Counted from the first letter of the stretch, positions 49,732 through 59,315 are shown. The stretch is 64,000 bases of DNA from Thiomicrorhabdus sp. Kp2 (GCF_000478585.1 NZ_ARWI01000001.1:2232001-2296000); one strand, 5' to 3'. The notes: generated from the sequence alone by a model not told the origin. Program-made: numbers and translations.

Positions 49732-51303
49732 ATGAAATATGTTTTTTATATTACAGATAGTGGCGTTACGGCGTATAACAACTCTGCTTCTAGTCATAAA
49801 AATAGTGAATCATTCGACTGGAATGACGTTGCATTAATTGATGCATATCTTTCTACGATGCCTGAGAAATCAGAAGCGGATGTTATTCTTGATTTGGTTG
49901 ATGAAGATTTATATTTTGAGTGGGCACCAAAAGTACATCCTTGGGAAAAATCAGGAATTGCTTCACGTCGTAAACAAAGACTTCATCAAGACACGGTAGC
50001 GCTTTCAGAAGTACACTGGACTGGTACAGTACAAACAAGTGCAGATGGTCGTAAAGAGGAGTTAATACTCTCGGCAACGGTTACCGATTCATTTAATTTA
50101 AGTAGTTTTTTAGAAAGCTTAGAAGAAGCTCAAGTTGTACTTAAAGCAATTCATTCAAAAGCATTTTTACTTGAAGATTATTTTCGGAAAAAAGTACGAC
50201 CTTATTTAAAATTAAAAAGACAAGACTTAAACAAGCCCTTTTTATTAGTTAGCCGTCAATCAAAAAATACTTTTAGACAAACGTTTTTCTATGGTGGTGA
50301 ACTTCGACTAAGCCGTTTAGTAGAAATTGATAAGAGTTATGATGATCTTGAGAGCGTACGTCAAGCATTAATCAACGAAACCAAGCTTGCAATTAGTTAT
50401 GTTTACAATCAGAAGATTGTTCCTTTTAACAGTCCAATTGGTTATGTATTTTTAGATGGTGACCAGCAGATGCTTGACGGCATCTTAGCTAAATGCCAGG
50501 AAGAAGGCTTAATTAGATCAACATGGGAAGAGGCTGAATACTTTGTAGGTGTTGCAAATTTTAGAAAGGTAACTCCTAATGGTTTAAATTGTAAGAGAGA
50601 ACATTCCCCTTGTTTTTCACAGCAAGCTTCAGTAGATTTTGCTTTTAGTGATAAGCCTAAAGGCTTTTACCGAAACAGTTACGTTAATAAAATTAATGCC
50701 CTTGTCACAGGACAGAAAGTTTTTATTGGTGTCAATATTTTATTGTTTTTGGCGGGGATTTATTACGTCTTAATAACAGGTATCGATACGGTTGTAAGTT
50801 TACAAAAACAAGCAATGCTTGAACAAAAAATTGTTCAACATGAGACTGAAAAGCAACGATTACAAGAAGTGGTTAAGCTTCAGGATGACGCCCAACAAAT
50901 TAAAGCTTCTGTAGAGTTTTCTGAAGCGATTTTAAAACTGAAAGTGAATCGATTAATTAGCTTTGATGTAAATGCATTAAGTCAGGTTTTTGGCCATCAT
51001 AATAATATTCAACTCTCCAGTATGGATTGGAAAACCTTAGATCGATTTGATAGTCGACGTAATCAAATTGATATTAAAGCTTGGGTCTACCCTTTTTATG
51101 AGACCTATCATGACCCTGTTATGTGGGTGGACGCTTTTGTTGCCGAGTTGAATACCATTGCTGGTATTGAAATGGTTCAGCTGCAAAAAGAACCACTAAA
51201 TAGACAATTGAGTCAAACCTTATCCATTAATTCTAAAATGGGTAATGTTGATGCCTTACCATTTACTGTAACGTTGAGAGTCAAAGATGCTGAACCTAAG
51301 TAG
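49732..51303 (+). CDS. MshI-like pilus assembly protein (PilM/GspL type)
   Basis: 523 residues. A cytoplasmic N-terminal ~320 residues of weak actin-like (PilM) character, then one membrane helix (about 325-345, VFIGVNILLFLAGIYYVLI), a coiled coil (EQKIVQHETEKQRLQEVVKLQDD) and a small periplasmic ferredoxin-like part. This is the MshI/GspL design. Assignment rests on its position between mshG and the PilO-like gene. It overlaps the next gene by 17 bases. Confidence 0.65.
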   Translation: MKYVFYITDSGVTAYNNSASSHKNSESFDWNDVALIDAYLSTMPEKSEADVILDLVDEDLYFEWAPKVHPWEKSGIASRRKQRLHQDTVALSEVHWTGTVQTSADGRKEELILSATVTDSFNLSSFLESLEEAQVVLKAIHSKAFLLEDYFRKKVRPYLKLKRQDLNKPFLLVSRQSKNTFRQTFFYGGELRLSRLVEIDKSYDDLESVRQALINETKLAISYVYNQKIVPFNSPIGYVFLDGDQQMLDGILAKCQEEGLIRSTWEEAEYFVGVANFRKVTPNGLNCKREHSPCFSQQASVDFAFSDKPKGFYRNSYVNKINALVTGQKVFIGVNILLFLAGIYYVLITGIDTVVSLQKQAMLEQKIVQHETEKQRLQEVVKLQDDAQQIKASVEFSEAILKLKVNRLISFDVNALSQVFGHHNNIQLSSMDWKTLDRFDSRRNQIDIKAWVYPFYETYHDPVMWVDAFVAELNTIAGIEMVQLQKEPLNRQLSQTLSINSKMGNVDALPFTVTLRVKDAEPK

Positions 51304-51940
51304 TACAATAAGGGATCCACTCGTCCAACGCTTTTTTAAAAAGCTAGTCATCATACTGGTGATTCTTATCGTTTTACTTGTGGCGTCTTGGTATGGATAT
51401 GGAGAAATTCAAAAAGAACTGGCTGCACAAGAAAAGCCTAAAATTCAAAAACTCAATTCATTAAAAAGCCAGGTAAAATTTCTTCAACAGCAGGTTAAGC
51501 TGTATCAAGAGTATGGTGATAAATACCAGGAGCTTGTAAAGAAAGGCTTGGTAAAGCAGCAAGACCGAGTTTTTTGGACTGATTCATTAATCAGGTTAAA
51601 GGACGAATATATTATTCCCGATTTGAGTTTTTCTTTTTCGGCAGAAAAGCCTTTAAGTAGCGGACAATTCACTAAAATTAAAATTCCAAATGGCATGTTT
51701 TTTTATAGTGATGTGAAATTAAAAATGTCACTACAACATGAAGAGGATTTGGTTCGAGTATTTGAAAGCATTAGTCAAAATATTTCCCCATTATATTTGG
51801 TTCATAATTGTGATCTTAAACTAAAAGACGCTAGCCATGATATTAATGCGAACTTTGATTTAACAACGGGAAATGTGAATGCAAATTGTTCCTTGATTGT
51901 CTTCCATACTCATCAAAGCACCGCAAAAAAGGCTCTATAA
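51287..51940 (+). CDS. MshJ-like (PilO/GspM type) pilus assembly protein
   Basis: 217 residues. One membrane helix (about 18-40), a coiled coil (about 45-85, QEKPKIQKLNSLKSQVKFLQQQVKLYQEY) and a periplasmic domain of about 120 residues. Length, topology and place after the MshI-like gene fit PilO/MshJ, the partner that ties PilM/PilN-type proteins to the platform. Sequence similarity alone is weak. Confidence 0.6.
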   Translation: MLNLSSTIRDPLVQRFFKKLVIILVILIVLLVASWYGYGEIQKELAAQEKPKIQKLNSLKSQVKFLQQQVKLYQEYGDKYQELVKKGLVKQQDRVFWTDSLIRLKDEYIIPDLSFSFSAEKPLSSGQFTKIKIPNGMFFYSDVKLKMSLQHEEDLVRVFESISQNISPLYLVHNCDLKLKDASHDINANFDLTTGNVNANCSLIVFHTHQSTAKKAL

Positions 51941-51964
51941 AAGAGTAGGTATAAGGTATCTCAT

Positions 51965-52582
51965 ATGATTAAAGGTAATGTAACATTTCCAGTTTTACTT
52001 GCTGTGGGACTGATGAGTTTGAATTCGATAAGTTTAGCTGCGTCTCAGGATGCGGCGATTGAAACTTTTCAGGTACAGAACAACCAAGTTACGCCACTTT
52101 TTAAAACACTCTTTTTGAGCCAAGAAGAGCGAATGCGTATCGACAAGCAGCGTGAAGCTTATTTAAATCCGCCTGTCAAAGAACCAGAAAAAGTGATTAC
52201 TAAAGTCGAACCTAAAAAAGGTGACGGTAAACCCAAGAAAAAACGCATCTATATTCCACCTCTAGTGGCTATCTCTGCTGTTATTGTTAAGCCTGATGGT
52301 TCTACCATAATTCGTGTTAACAACAAGTACGATAAATCTCCTTCTAAGCACATTGATATTGATGGTTATAATGCCAATATTGATGGTGTTCCGATTACCG
52401 TTAATGGTAAGACTCAGCTTGTGCCTGTGGGTTCAACGTTATTAACGCGTAAAAATAAGTTAATTGATAGCTACAAATTAAAAGCACAATCACGTCAAAA
52501 TGCACTACCAAAAACGGAACAAAAAGCGGTTAAAAATAGACTTGATGAAGTTCAAATTTTAAATGCTAAACCCACAGAATGA
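51965..52582 (+). CDS. Periplasmic MshK-like (PilP-like) protein
   Basis: 205 residues with a Sec signal peptide (cleavage near LAA-SQ, residue ~26). A basic Pro/Lys-rich linker (EPKKGDGKPKKKRIYIPPLVAIS) leads into a small beta domain (about 100-165, AVIVKPDGSTIIRVNNKY ... VTVNGK-like). This design matches PilP/MshK, periplasmic links between the inner-membrane complex and the secretin. Last gene of the msh set; it overlaps rmuC by four bases (ATGA). Confidence 0.55.
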   Translation: MIKGNVTFPVLLAVGLMSLNSISLAASQDAAIETFQVQNNQVTPLFKTLFLSQEERMRIDKQREAYLNPPVKEPEKVITKVEPKKGDGKPKKKRIYIPPLVAISAVIVKPDGSTIIRVNNKYDKSPSKHIDIDGYNANIDGVPITVNGKTQLVPVGSTLLTRKNKLIDSYKLKAQSRQNALPKTEQKAVKNRLDEVQILNAKPTE

Positions 52583-54057
52583 TTATTGATCTATTTACTT
52601 TAACGCTTATAGGTTTGGCTGTAAGCGTCTTGTTATTGCTATTTTTATGGCGTTCAAACCATCAAAAACATCAACTTTTAACACTTCAATCTAATGAACG
52701 TTCATTGCTAGAAACGGAACTGCTAACAATTAATAGTCAGTTTCAAAACTTATCATCTAGTCATTCTGAGCTAGAGAAAAGAATAGAGTCTAACCGTATT
52801 CAGTTAGATGAACTTCAAGAGATCAAAGGTCAAGCCGAACAATTATCTAAGCAGCAACAGTTGCTAAATTCACAATTAACAGAAAAAGAGCAGGCTTTAG
52901 AACGACTACGTGATCGACTAATGGTCAGTGAATCCCAGGTCGCTGAGCTGACGGTGACTTTAGAAAAAGAGCAGGAACAATCTAGTGAAAAGCTCGCGTT
53001 GCTTGAGTCGGCAAAAAAACAGCTAGCCGATGAGTTCAAAGTACTTTCTAATCAAATTTTTGATCAAAAACAGGCGCAATTTACTCAGAGTAGCCAATCT
53101 ACGATTGAAGCTGTTTTAAAACCTATGCAGGGAGCCTTAGACGCTTTTAAAAGCCGTGTTGAACTGGTTCATAAAGAAGATCTAGAAGGCCGTGCTAGTT
53201 TAACGGAACAGCTAAAGCAGTTGCATTCCTTGAATTCTCAAATGACTGCAGAAGCGCAAAATTTGACTCAAGCCCTTAAAGGCGACAGCAAGACCCAAGG
53301 GAATTGGGGAGAACTAATTCTAGAACGTTTACTAGAGCGTTCTGGCCTTACTGAAGGGGTTGAGTTTGAACGTGAGAAGAGTTTTACGGATGAAAGCGGC
53401 AAACGGTTTAGGCCAGATGTCATCATTAATATGCCCAATGATAAACATGTCATTATCGATTCTAAAGTCTCTTTAGTTCATTATGAACAAGCACTCAATG
53501 CGGATGATAAATCGGCTCAGGCAATTGCAACCAAAGCACACTTGTCTAGTTTACAAAGACATATTGCCGCTCTTGCTGATAAACGGTATGACCATTTAGA
53601 GCAGTTGCATGCACCTGACTTCGTATTAATGTTTGTACCTGTTGAGGGCGCTTATCTTATGGCGATTGAGACCGATAGCCGAATTTTTGAAGATGCCTTT
53701 GAAAAACGGGTTGCGGTGGTTACGCCAACAACTCTATTCACCACCTTGAAAACCATTGAACAACTTTGGCGTTATGAACGACAAAGTGAAAATACAGTTA
53801 AATTGATTAAGCGCGCAGCAGAAGTGCATGATAAGTTTGTTGGCTTTGTTGAGAGTTTTGAAAAGGTCGGTAAGCAACTACAAACCGCGCAACTGACTTA
53901 TGAACAATCACGTAAACAGATGATTTCGGGGCAAGGTAATTTAGTAAGACAGGCTGAAATGTTAAAGTCTTTAGCTGGTAAAACCAAAAAAGAGATTCCA
54001 ACGCATCTTTTAAATGAAGCTGAAATCACTCAACTGCCAGATACCGATGACCAATAA
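52579..54057 (+). CDS. rmuC: DNA recombination protein RmuC
   Basis: 492 residues. An N-terminal membrane helix (about 3-25), a long coiled coil (30-160), then the RmuC domain with GNWGELILERLLERSGL, RFRPDVIINMPNDKHVIIDSKVS (the PD-(D/E)xK-type nuclease core) and FVPVEGAYLMAIETD. It limits inversions at short inverted repeats in E. coli. It is translationally joined to the msh genes by overlap, although function suggests no link. Confidence 0.93.
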   Translation: MIIDLFTLTLIGLAVSVLLLLFLWRSNHQKHQLLTLQSNERSLLETELLTINSQFQNLSSSHSELEKRIESNRIQLDELQEIKGQAEQLSKQQQLLNSQLTEKEQALERLRDRLMVSESQVAELTVTLEKEQEQSSEKLALLESAKKQLADEFKVLSNQIFDQKQAQFTQSSQSTIEAVLKPMQGALDAFKSRVELVHKEDLEGRASLTEQLKQLHSLNSQMTAEAQNLTQALKGDSKTQGNWGELILERLLERSGLTEGVEFEREKSFTDESGKRFRPDVIINMPNDKHVIIDSKVSLVHYEQALNADDKSAQAIATKAHLSSLQRHIAALADKRYDHLEQLHAPDFVLMFVPVEGAYLMAIETDSRIFEDAFEKRVAVVTPTTLFTTLKTIEQLWRYERQSENTVKLIKRAAEVHDKFVGFVESFEKVGKQLQTAQLTYEQSRKQMISGQGNLVRQAEMLKSLAGKTKKEIPTHLLNEAEITQLPDTDDQ

Positions 54058-54080
54058 GAAAGAGGTTATGTTTATAGAAC

Positions 54081-54096
54081 TTACCAGGCCTGGTAA
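54081..54096. repeat. Dispersed palindrome TTACCAGGCCTGGTAA, exact copy
   Basis: Exact 16-base copy 24 bases after the rmuC stop codon and 32 bases beyond the stop of the convergent acetyltransferase gene. Confidence 0.95.
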
Positions 54097-54127
54097 GTTT
54101 TAAATAGTGTTTATTTAAATTGCATTT

Positions 54128-54601
54128 TTAATTTATGATTTTTACTAAGCATAGCCAATTCTTTCCCTGCTCTTGAGCATTACTGTACTTCTGTTTTAAG
54201 CTTTGCGGCAATGCACTTTTATCTATAATTTCATATTTATTGTGATTATAAAAATGGGCTAAGTGCGGCTCTGCAAAAGCAAATAGAGATTTGGTTTCAA
54301 ATTGATTTTTCTGGCTTTGTAATATTTCTAATAAAAGTTGCGATGCAATGCCTTTGTTACGCCAAGGTTCTTGAATATATAACCCTCTTAGCCATAGAGC
54401 ATCTGCTTGGTCGTCAATTTTTAAAAGTCTTGCAAGGCCAATAATTGATGTGCCTGCACGAACCAAATAAATAATATCATCACGATTGGGTGAATGGGTG
54501 TTGTTACGTTTTAAAAAATGTTTAATTTCGTAAAACTCTTCACTATTTGCAATGCTAAAGCTTAGATCGTATTTTAATAAATTCATTTTGATTAACTTCA
54601 T
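54128..54601 (-). CDS. GNAT-family N-acetyltransferase
   Basis: About 157 residues from the ATG at 54601 (MKLIKMNLLKYDLSF), or 152 from the second ATG at 54586; the frame runs higher to 54682 but that part would overlap the divergent DTW gene. Seen: the GNAT motif A region, LWLRGLYIQEPWRNKGIASQLLLEIL, where RNKGIA is the acetyl-CoA pyrophosphate loop. The substrate is unknown. Divergent from the DTW gene with only 15 bases or so between starts. No clear ribosome site. Confidence 0.8.
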   Translation of the reverse strand: MKLIKMNLLKYDLSFSIANSEEFYEIKHFLKRNNTHSPNRDDIIYLVRAGTSIIGLARLLKIDDQADALWLRGLYIQEPWRNKGIASQLLLEILQSQKNQFETKSLFAFAEPHLAHFYNHNKYEIIDKSALPQSLKQKYSNAQEQGKNWLCLVKIIN

Positions 54602-54616
54602 AAAGCCCGTTTTTTT

Positions 54617-55225
54617 ATGTCTAGAGCCGTTTGTCAAACCTGTGGTCGACCGCAAAAAGTCTGTATATGTGACTTTATTCAACCGATAGAAAATTTGGTT
54701 GAAATTGGCATTCTACAGCACCCTAGTGAAGTAAAACAAATCAAAGGTACAGCATTAATCGCTCAGCTCTCATTAAACCGTTCGCAGTTTTGGGTTGGTG
54801 AAGATTTAGCCGAGTTACCAGGCCTGGTAGATTGGTTAAAAAGTTCGCCAAATATCTATTTACTCTACCCAGAAATAGAGAACCAAGAAGAAGCTTATTC
54901 ATCATTTTATATAGAAGAGGTCGTGAAAGTTTTAGAGCCTTTAAATGGCGTAGAGGCTATTAAGGTTTTGGTATTGGATGGGACTTGGCGCAAAACCTTT
55001 AAAATCATGCAGCTCAATCCTCAATTACGTGCGTTAAATCGTATTGAGTTGAATCCCGTTTTAGAATCAAAGTATCGGGTGCGAAAACAGAGAGATACAA
55101 AATCACTTTCTACCGTAGAAGCCATTTATGAAGTGCTGTCACAGTTAGAGAGTAATGCTGAAAAATATCAGCCTCTGTTGGATGCATTTGATTTAATGCA
55201 AAACCAGCAACTGGCTTTTAGGTAA
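54617..55225 (+). CDS. DTW-domain tRNA aminocarboxypropyltransferase
   Basis: 202 residues. Seen: N-terminal zinc cysteines (CQTCGRPQKVCICD), the LQHPSEVKQIKGTALI segment, and the DTW-family motif as DGTWRKTFKI with YRVRKQRDTKSLSTVEA. Family enzymes such as TapT/TuaA transfer a 3-amino-3-carboxypropyl group from SAM to uridine (acp3U) in tRNA. A near-exact palindrome (54815) is read LPGLV at codons 67-71, in a region that varies in the family. Confidence 0.88.
   Translation: MSRAVCQTCGRPQKVCICDFIQPIENLVEIGILQHPSEVKQIKGTALIAQLSLNRSQFWVGEDLAELPGLVDWLKSSPNIYLLYPEIENQEEAYSSFYIEEVVKVLEPLNGVEAIKVLVLDGTWRKTFKIMQLNPQLRALNRIELNPVLESKYRVRKQRDTKSLSTVEAIYEVLSQLESNAEKYQPLLDAFDLMQNQQLAFR
54815..54830. repeat. 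Dispersed palindrome, near-exact copy in the DTW gene
   Basis: TTACCAGGCCTGGTAG, 15 of 16; core 54818-54827 exact. Read as LPGLV. Confidence 0.9.
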
Positions 55226-55244
55226 AGAGGAAAGTAAACGTCTA

Positions 55245-56375
55245 TTATTTTTTACTTTTGGGCTGTTCTTGCTGTTTTTCGTGGTCAACTTCTTCTCTTA
55301 ATTTTTTAAAGATAAACAGGTTTGAAATTGAGAAGTTAAAGCCCATGCCCATCAAGACACCAATAATCAACGCTAAAATCATATGTTCTTCAAAGAAAGG
55401 CACAAATTTGGTAAGGGTGTAATAGGTTCCGTAGTTCACCGTAAAGCCAAGTAAAGAACTCGAAGCAAACGCGCCCCATTGAGTGGACTTTTTGGTTTTT
55501 TCACGATGACTAAAAGTGATGGTACGGTTCAGCATCCAGTTCCACGTGACAGCTGGCCAAAAAGAGATCGCTCGAGCAACAGTGTGGGACGCACCAAACA
55601 TCTGCAGAATTAAGTAGAATGCTAAATCAACAATAAAGCCACTGGCTCCCACAAAAGCAAACTGAAAAAATTCCGCTTTGGTTTGAAACTTATACTGATA
55701 CAAACGACGTAAATGGCGTAAATATTTAAGCTGCTCTTTTAAGGTCAGTTTAGATTCGCCATGCACTCTGTCAACAAAATGAATAGGCACTTCTGATACT
55801 GTTGGGAAATCACCTTTAACCATGACCTCTAAGGCGATCTTATAGCCAATTGGCGATAAGTTATGTTCATTAGGAAGGTCAGCCTTGCGAACCGCAAAAA
55901 AACCTGACATTGGGTCTTTTACTTGTGTAATCGGTAATGCTGGGATAGTTGCAACTACCGAGTTGATATAACGCCACAAAGTCCAGCTGTCATCAATGCT
56001 ACCGCCTTCAACATAACGAGAACCCAACACAAAATCACTTTCGCCATTACGAAGTTGCGCAATCATTTTTGGAATCGCCGTTGCAGGGTGAGAAAGGTCG
56101 GCATCCATTACCACCACAAAGTCACCCTTGGCCTCACCAAAACCGTCAATCACCGCTGGTGATAAGCCACGATTTTCAGTGCGAGTCACAATACGAATTG
56201 GGTATTGGCTTTCTAGTTCAGCCACTTTTTCAATAGAGCCATCTTGAGAGTTATCATCCATAATGATGATTTCATAACTCTGTTCTCCAGCCTCATTGAG
56301 TGCAGATTGAATCATCTCACTAAGAGGAGCTAGATTTTCTACTTCTTGATAAGTAGGAACAATAATCGATATCAT
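55245..56375 (-). CDS. GT2 glycosyltransferase fused to GtrA membrane domain (polyprenyl-phosphate sugar synthase)
   Basis: 376 residues. Residues 1-225 are a GT-A fold GT2 domain like dolichol-phosphate mannose synthase: ISIIVPTYQEVENL opening, IIIMDDNSQDGS, VVVMDADLSHP (the DxD-type metal site) and VLGSRYVEGGS. Residues ~235-355 are a four-helix GtrA-type membrane domain. It should make a polyprenyl-phosphate sugar and help it cross the membrane, as donor for the GT39-type enzymes nearby. The end is Lys/Gln-rich. Confidence 0.88.
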   Translation of the reverse strand: MISIIVPTYQEVENLAPLSEMIQSALNEAGEQSYEIIIMDDNSQDGSIEKVAELESQYPIRIVTRTENRGLSPAVIDGFGEAKGDFVVVMDADLSHPATAIPKMIAQLRNGESDFVLGSRYVEGGSIDDSWTLWRYINSVVATIPALPITQVKDPMSGFFAVRKADLPNEHNLSPIGYKIALEVMVKGDFPTVSEVPIHFVDRVHGESKLTLKEQLKYLRHLRRLYQYKFQTKAEFFQFAFVGASGFIVDLAFYLILQMFGASHTVARAISFWPAVTWNWMLNRTITFSHREKTKKSTQWGAFASSSLLGFTVNYGTYYTLTKFVPFFEEHMILALIIGVLMGMGFNFSISNLFIFKKLREEVDHEKQQEQPKSKK

Positions 56376-56408
56376 GGTTTTTGGCTCTATTTTATGTGGT
56401 TGCTGTTG

Positions 56409-57779
56409 TTAGTTGCTGTTATTGGATGATGTGGTGGCATTATGCCCGCCAAAGCATTTGGTTTCAATCAGTTTTCCGTAACGGATAAAACGTGCCTCAA
56501 CCAAAAAGTTGAGCCAAAGTGAAAAATATAAGGTAAATAATACTGCCAACAGATAGGCAATAGGAATACTGTACAAAGAGATTTGGTTGATGCTATTTAC
56601 ATCAATCGTGCCTAATGTAATGACCCAAGCAACAACAATAAATGGAAAGTGAAAAAAATACATTGGATAAGCGACTTCAGACAATAAACGCCAGCCTTTC
56701 CATTCAACCAGATTCATTTTTAGTTTTTGTAATAGATTGAGTGATTGGGGTTTGATTTGGTAGTGCGCCAACAGAATCAAACCTAAAATAGCGGCACTGA
56801 AAACAATGCGGTGCAGAGTTACAACAAATAGGTTTAGCGTTTCATTAAAGTTTTGAAAGTAGAGTGAGTCTTGATAGTAGATTGGGAAACGCATTGTTAG
56901 GTAAATAATGACTAAGCCAGTAACCCATAAACTGATTAGAGTGACTTTATTAAAGTTAACCTTAGCCAGAGGGTAGCGCCAAAGCATAACAGCCCAAAGC
57001 ATACCTAAAAACAGTGGTGTGATTCGGCTTTGAATTACATAGTACATATTATCCATATAGGTTTTGCCAGTATCGCTTTCAAAAAAAGCATACCAGTGTG
57101 TCTGGTAAATAACAGGTGACTGCCAAGCAATTAAAAAACGTAGACCGATAGACAAGAAAATTAAAACCATAATCCAAAAAACAGGGCGTTTGCTTTTGGC
57201 TAAAAACAGCAATAAAAATGGCAGCACCAAATAAAACTGCATTTCAATGGATAGGCTCCACTGCACAGGGATGATGCCTTTACTGTAAATATTCTCAATA
57301 AATAACAGACTGTACCAACCATCTTGCAAAAGTTTGTCTATATCCGCTAAGCCATAAAGCAGTAGAGCGACTAAAAACAGTGGGTAAATTCTAAAAAAAC
57401 GGTGTAGATAAAAACGCCCAATGTGAATACTTTGTTTTTTGTCATAGACTTTAAGTAGGGCATAACTCAGTAAAAACGCACTGAGCATAAAGAAGATATC
57501 CACCGCTTTATCAAAGGCTAAAACAAAGCTCAACCAAGCGGGAATACTCTCAACAAACTGCTGTAATTTTTCGGGCTCTTTTTTAAATAGAAAAAACACC
57601 GCAAAAAAGATATGAAACAGAATCACCATTAATACGCTTAAGCCTTTTAAAAAGTCCACTACTGGAAAAGCTTTGGCAGGTTGGTTAACAATATCCTGTG
57701 CGATTTTTAATGGTTTACTAAAAGGCCACAGCAATACAGCGATAATGGTTTTTAGGTGAATAGACTGTGACATAGACAT
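56409..57779 (-). CDS. Acyltransferase family 3 (OafA/NodX type) membrane protein
   Basis: 456 residues, about ten membrane helices. The family motifs are VVDFLKGLSVLMVILFHIFF (with the conserved His), FFMLSAFLLSYAL and QWSLSIEMQFYLVLPFLL (the SxExxFY-type segment). Such proteins O-acetylate or otherwise acylate sugars of LPS, capsule or glycoprotein. It lies inside the lipid-linked sugar block on the same strand as the GT39-like and GT2 genes, which suggests it decorates the same glycan. Confidence 0.85.
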   Translation of the reverse strand: MSMSQSIHLKTIIAVLLWPFSKPLKIAQDIVNQPAKAFPVVDFLKGLSVLMVILFHIFFAVFFLFKKEPEKLQQFVESIPAWLSFVLAFDKAVDIFFMLSAFLLSYALLKVYDKKQSIHIGRFYLHRFFRIYPLFLVALLLYGLADIDKLLQDGWYSLLFIENIYSKGIIPVQWSLSIEMQFYLVLPFLLLFLAKSKRPVFWIMVLIFLSIGLRFLIAWQSPVIYQTHWYAFFESDTGKTYMDNMYYVIQSRITPLFLGMLWAVMLWRYPLAKVNFNKVTLISLWVTGLVIIYLTMRFPIYYQDSLYFQNFNETLNLFVVTLHRIVFSAAILGLILLAHYQIKPQSLNLLQKLKMNLVEWKGWRLLSEVAYPMYFFHFPFIVVAWVITLGTIDVNSINQISLYSIPIAYLLAVLFTLYFSLWLNFLVEARFIRYGKLIETKCFGGHNATTSSNNSN

Positions 57780-57797
57780 TGTAATTATTGCCCGACT

Positions 57798-59315
57798 TTA
57801 ATTGGCATTTGGTTTTACCAGGCCTGGTAAGTTAGTGGGTTCGCTTATAAAGTTATGACACAAATAATAATTATAGGTCACTATAATCGCATCAGCCTCT
57901 TCAATATCTTCTTGCTTCAGCTTTTTACAACTCTCAAAGTGATTAACTGTGCCTACTTCAGGCGGATTGTCTTCATAATGCGGAGATACCAATAAACCAT
58001 TCATTCCCGCTTTGGGTTTACCAAACCAAAATTCAAATTGGGTTTGTTTGCCACTGGTAATATAAACAGGTTGCGGACGGCTATACCAAGTTAAGTGGCT
58101 CGCATAACTCCAGTTAGAAACAAAAAGAGGAAAATCATTAGGGTTTTGCGACAATTCCCTCTGGAGCTCAGTTGCCGTTTTGGACGCTTGTGGCCAGCCA
58201 TAATCGCCTTGCATTGGATTTTTATGGTCAGGAAAGGCAATCCATGGCTTAAATAATAAGCTGTGGATAACTAAGACGGCTATGCCCATTAAAACAATAT
58301 GTAAACCCGAAACCACTTTTACCCAGGTTTTATGGCGAATTTGCCAAAGAAAATTCACAATGATTGGGATCAGCAATACCCAAGCTAAAGAGACCCAATG
58401 TGGTAGGCTTTTTTCAAAACCTGAACCCCAAGCAAATAGCCCAGTGATAGGCAAAGAAAACAGCAGTAACAAGCGAGCATTTTGATTTTTATAATTACTC
58501 GGTTTCAACATCATCCACCAACCAAAAATAAATAGAAAAGGAGTGTAAGACGCAAACTGAATACCTTGGGTTTGCAGTAATCGAGAGAGGCGCCACTCAC
58601 TGCTTTTGGTACCGTGGTCTATTTGATAAATAAAAGAGGCCCAGTCATGAATTGCGTTCCAGTAAAGGATAGGGCTAATTAAAATCAACGCAACAATAAT
58701 CGCAAGCCAAAGACCTTTAGAGGTGAGCCAATTCCACTTGCGCTCAATCAATAAGATCAAAAATAAAGAGACAATTACGGTGACTGCTGTGTATTTTGAT
58801 AAGGCGGCTAAACCAACAAAAATCCCGAGTAGTAGCCAATACTTGATTTCATTGGAGTGAAGCAGCTTATGGGTAACCAATACCAAAGCCAAAACCGCCA
58901 CCATTAATGGGTTGTCTGGCAACATTGCCATGCCCATCAATGAAAGAATTAAACTGGTGTTTAAAACTACTAAGCTGGCAAAACCTTTCCATTTTGTATC
59001 GGTATTATTTTCATTAAAGAAGATAATGGTAATTTGATAAAGCAGGTAGTTCAATATGGCGTAAAGAGCAATAGGAATAAGTCGAGCGCTCCAATCATAA
59101 GGCGCTAACCACATAGGGATAATTTGCAACCAACCAATCATTGGCGGGTGGTCAAAATAGCTCCAGTCTGGCATTAAACCATATAAGGCATAATGTGCTT
59201 CATCACCACCGAGTTCAACGTTAAAAGCTAAAACGAGATGAAGTAAGGTCATAAAGCCAACTAAAATAAAACTGGCTTTTTGTGCGGTAAGTTGAGGAGT
59301 GGTTACATTTGGCAT
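57798..59315 (-). CDS. GT39/ArnT-like membrane glycosyltransferase
   Basis: 505 residues with about eleven membrane helices. The first periplasmic loop has VELGGDEAHYALYGLMPDWSYFDHPPMIGW, the catalytic acidic motif of PMT/ArnT enzymes, which move a sugar from a polyprenyl phosphate to lipid A, protein or glycan. The end, NLPGLVKPNAN, is partly coded by an exact palindrome copy (57815), so its tail may be an acquired extension. Partner of the GT2-GtrA protein and/or the DprE1-DprE2 pathway. Confidence 0.87.
   Translation of the reverse strand: MPNVTTPQLTAQKASFILVGFMTLLHLVLAFNVELGGDEAHYALYGLMPDWSYFDHPPMIGWLQIIPMWLAPYDWSARLIPIALYAILNYLLYQITIIFFNENNTDTKWKGFASLVVLNTSLILSLMGMAMLPDNPLMVAVLALVLVTHKLLHSNEIKYWLLLGIFVGLAALSKYTAVTVIVSLFLILLIERKWNWLTSKGLWLAIIVALILISPILYWNAIHDWASFIYQIDHGTKSSEWRLSRLLQTQGIQFASYTPFLFIFGWWMMLKPSNYKNQNARLLLLFSLPITGLFAWGSGFEKSLPHWVSLAWVLLIPIIVNFLWQIRHKTWVKVVSGLHIVLMGIAVLVIHSLLFKPWIAFPDHKNPMQGDYGWPQASKTATELQRELSQNPNDFPLFVSNWSYASHLTWYSRPQPVYITSGKQTQFEFWFGKPKAGMNGLLVSPHYEDNPPEVGTVNHFESCKKLKQEDIEEADAIIVTYNYYLCHNFISEPTNLPGLVKPNAN
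57815..57830. repeat. Dispersed palindrome TTACCAGGCCTGGTAA, exact copy at the 3' end of the GT39-like gene
   Basis: Exact 16-base copy starting 17 bases inside the gene's 3' end; read LPGLV six to ten residues before the C-terminus. Confidence 0.95.
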
